Of a stretch of 7,534 bases of DNA, positions 6,803-7,534 are shown piece by piece. The position numbers and the translations under genes were made by a program. Position 1 is the first letter of the stretch; the number at the start of each line of letters is the position of its first letter. The DNA comes from Flavobacteriaceae bacterium (GTDB lineage: Bacteria > Bacteroidota > Bacteroidia > Flavobacteriales > Flavobacteriaceae), in NCBI GenBank assembly GCA_015488935.1, contig WFMU01000251.1, positions 1-7,534 of the forward strand. Reading direction: 5' to 3'. Under the pieces are notes generated by a model. That model saw only the letters and a list, made by a program, of their open reading frames with translations, was not told the origin of the DNA and did not search any database.

Positions 6803-6825
6803 ACAATAAAAAAATATAATTAAAG

Positions 6826-7152
6826 ATGAATATAAAAAATACACAAAAAACGGTTGATGAGTGGATTAAAAATCACGGTGTTCGCTATTTTAACGAATTA
6901 ACAAATATGGCACAACTTACCGAAGAAGTTGGCGAAGTTGCAAGAATTATAGCACGTAGATATGGTGAGCAAAGTGAAAAAGAAAGTGATAAAAACAAAG
7001 ACCTTGGAGAAGAACTTGCCGATGTTTTATTTGTTGTTCTTTGCCTTGCCAATCAAACAGGAATTGATTTACAAGATGCCTTCGATAAAAAATTAGATAT
7101 TCGTACCAAACGTGACCACGATAGACATCATAATAATAAAAAATTAAAATAA
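6826..7152 (+). CDS. MazG-like nucleotide pyrophosphohydrolase
   Basis: The 108-residue, all-helical protein has the MazG/all-alpha NTP pyrophosphatase signature: EEVGE at residues 33-37 and EELAD at 62-66, giving the EExxE...ExxD magnesium-binding set (Glu33, Glu34, Glu37, Glu63, Asp66). Such enzymes cut (d)NTPs to the monophosphate and pyrophosphate and are thought to clear non-canonical or excess nucleotides in the cytoplasm. Members of this small single-domain type form dimers or tetramers; the preferred base cannot be told from sequence. The C-terminus is strongly basic and His-rich (KRDHDRHHNNKK at 95-106). The ATG at 6826 follows an A/T leader with no Shine-Dalgarno site, and the N-terminus fits the family. 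The next gene begins one base after its stop codon, so the two are surely cotranscribed. Confidence 0.92.
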   Translation: MNIKNTQKTVDEWIKNHGVRYFNELTNMAQLTEEVGEVARIIARRYGEQSEKESDKNKDLGEELADVLFVVLCLANQTGIDLQDAFDKKLDIRTKRDHDRHHNNKKLK

Positions 7153-7153
7153 G

Positions 7154-7390
7154 ATGAAAATAAATAATATGTCTTTTGCTAAGTTGGTTTTTTTTGCAGC
7201 TTTTATTTTTTTAGTAGTTATACTACTAATTGAATTTTTGTTTTCTTTAAATAGTTGCGAATCTACAACACAATTATTTTCTAAAATTACGAGTACAGAT
7301 TATCTGATTAAAAAAGGTATTGGCTCTTTACTTTATGGAGTAATAATGGCTTTATTGATGAAAAGAAAATTTAGAAAACAAAACAAATAA
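7154..7390 (+). CDS. Small two-pass membrane protein, unknown function
   Basis: The 78-residue product is not recognised. It has a strong hydrophobic segment at residues 9-31, a short polar loop with one Cys (SLNSCESTTQ at 31-40), a second, weaker hydrophobic segment at about 54-69, and a basic tail (KRKFRKQNK). By the positive-inside rule both ends should be cytoplasmic with the loop outside. The start at 7154 is one base after the MazG-like stop, which suggests translational coupling; a second ATG at 7169 (residue 6) is possible. Base composition is like its neighbours. No lipobox, holin or toxin motif is convincing. The coding call rests on the operon position, full-length frame and sensible topology. 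Confidence 0.7.
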   Translation: MKINNMSFAKLVFFAAFIFLVVILLIEFLFSLNSCESTTQLFSKITSTDYLIKKGIGSLLYGVIMALLMKRKFRKQNK

Positions 7391-7431
7391 TTTTCGGTTT
7401 TTTTATAGAAAAAGCAAATAAATAGTTAAAA

Positions 7432-7464
7432 AGTAATATTATTTTAAATAATTGTAGTAATATT
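7432..7464 (+). repeat. Direct repeat AGTAATATT x2, 24 bases apart
   Basis: Identical 9-base copies lie at 7432-7440 and 7456-7464, the second ending two bases before the -7 element of the next gene. The first copy runs into the palindrome TAATATTA (7434-7441). The position suits an operator, but the AT-rich makeup makes chance possible. Confidence 0.4.
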
Positions 7465-7466
7465 CT

Positions 7467-7474
7467 TATTTTTG
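7467..7474 (+). promoter_or_regulatory. -7 promoter element TATTTTTG of the gene at 7508
   Basis: Exact TAnnTTTG match, 33 bases before the ATG at 7508, giving a leader of roughly 25-30 bases that ends in CAACTAAAA, an A-rich context common before starts in this group. A TTG at 7452-7454 is only 12 bases upstream, too close for a normal -33 element. Confidence 0.5.
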
Positions 7475-7507
7475 CAATAAATTAGCAGCAACAACTAACA
7501 ACTAAAA

Positions 7508-7534
7508 ATGAAGAATATTTTAACGCAAATAGTG
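7508..7534 (+). CDS. Start of a further gene, 3'-partial, unidentified
   Basis: An ATG at 7508 with an A-rich leader and an upstream -7 element opens a frame (MKNILTQIV) that runs off the right edge. Nine codons are too few to identify the product. The beginning could be a cytoplasmic N-terminus or the start of a signal or membrane segment. The promoter placement is the main support. Confidence 0.5.

Larger units (their letters stand above)
6515..6825. other. Gene-free intergenic region of about 310 bases between divergent genes
   Basis: No frame on either strand is open long enough or resembles a protein; the few ATGs give peptides of about ten residues. Besides the GH3 promoter at its left edge, it holds a plus-strand TATTTTTG at 6530-6537, a 6-base inverted repeat GTAACT/AGTTAC at 6710-6715 and 6739-6744 with a 23-base AT-rich loop, the GTCT repeat run at 6751-6771 and a short hairpin at 6787-6802. 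The last 20 bases before the MazG-like start are A/T only apart from one G, a typical leader for this group. It could be a long 5' leader, an unrecognised small RNA, or the remains of a lost gene; nothing in the sequence decides. Confidence 0.6.

Noticed and set aside
7391..7425. Possible terminator after the small membrane gene (T run, TATAG, A run)
   Set aside because: The stem would be only A-T pairs with no G-C base and no U tract after it; not a credible intrinsic terminator.
1..7534. Mobile element, CRISPR array, toxin-antitoxin or defence island
   Set aside because: No transposase, integrase, regularly spaced repeat array, nuclease or antitoxin-like pair is present, and base composition looks even across the window. 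The MazG-like gene is of the housekeeping small type and not adjacent to a toxin gene.

Overview
The window reads as ordinary chromosomal DNA from a member of the Bacteroidota, most likely the family Flavobacteriaceae. The DNA is very AT-rich (about 30% GC by eye). No gene has a clear Shine-Dalgarno site, and A-rich leaders stand before the starts. Copies of the Bacteroidota -7 promoter element TAnnTTTG lie just upstream of most genes. The protein repertoire also fits: a membrane-anchored M28 peptidase, a short RsmI, a bacterial GH3 protein, and a MazG-like pyrophosphohydrolase.

Layout. The left edge (1-2306, +) carries most of an M28 metallopeptidase with a multi-pass membrane region; its start is outside the window. 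Thirty-two bases later comes rsmI (2339-3004, +), a 16S rRNA ribose methyltransferase, with its own promoter-like element. A converging gene (3034-3624, -) encodes an AhpD/carboxymuconolactone-decarboxylase-like protein with a CxxC motif. From a 117-base divergent promoter region, a secreted S41-like peptidase homologue runs the other way (3742-4986, +). It converges on a GH3-family adenylating enzyme (4989-6500, -) with only two bases between the stop codons. A gene-free stretch of about 325 bases follows. It holds the GH3 promoter, a small run of 7-base GTCT repeats and a short perfect hairpin. A tightly linked pair comes next (6826-7390, +): a MazG-like nucleotide pyrophosphohydrolase and a small two-pass membrane protein. 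The right edge has a promoter-like element and the first nine codons of another gene.

How the genes work together. There is no sign of one shared pathway. The genes are mostly single transcription units, alternating in direction, with functions in envelope proteolysis, ribosome modification, redox or thiol chemistry, acyl activation and nucleotide-pool cleaning. Only the MazG-like gene and the small membrane gene look like a real operon. I see no transposase, integrase, CRISPR array, tRNA, rRNA, toxin-antitoxin pair or defence cluster, and no clear intrinsic terminator. The most interesting points are regulatory: two genes (rsmI and the GH3 gene) have their -7 element so close to the ATG that their mRNAs may be leaderless, and a period-7 GTCT repeat lies upstream of the MazG-like gene.
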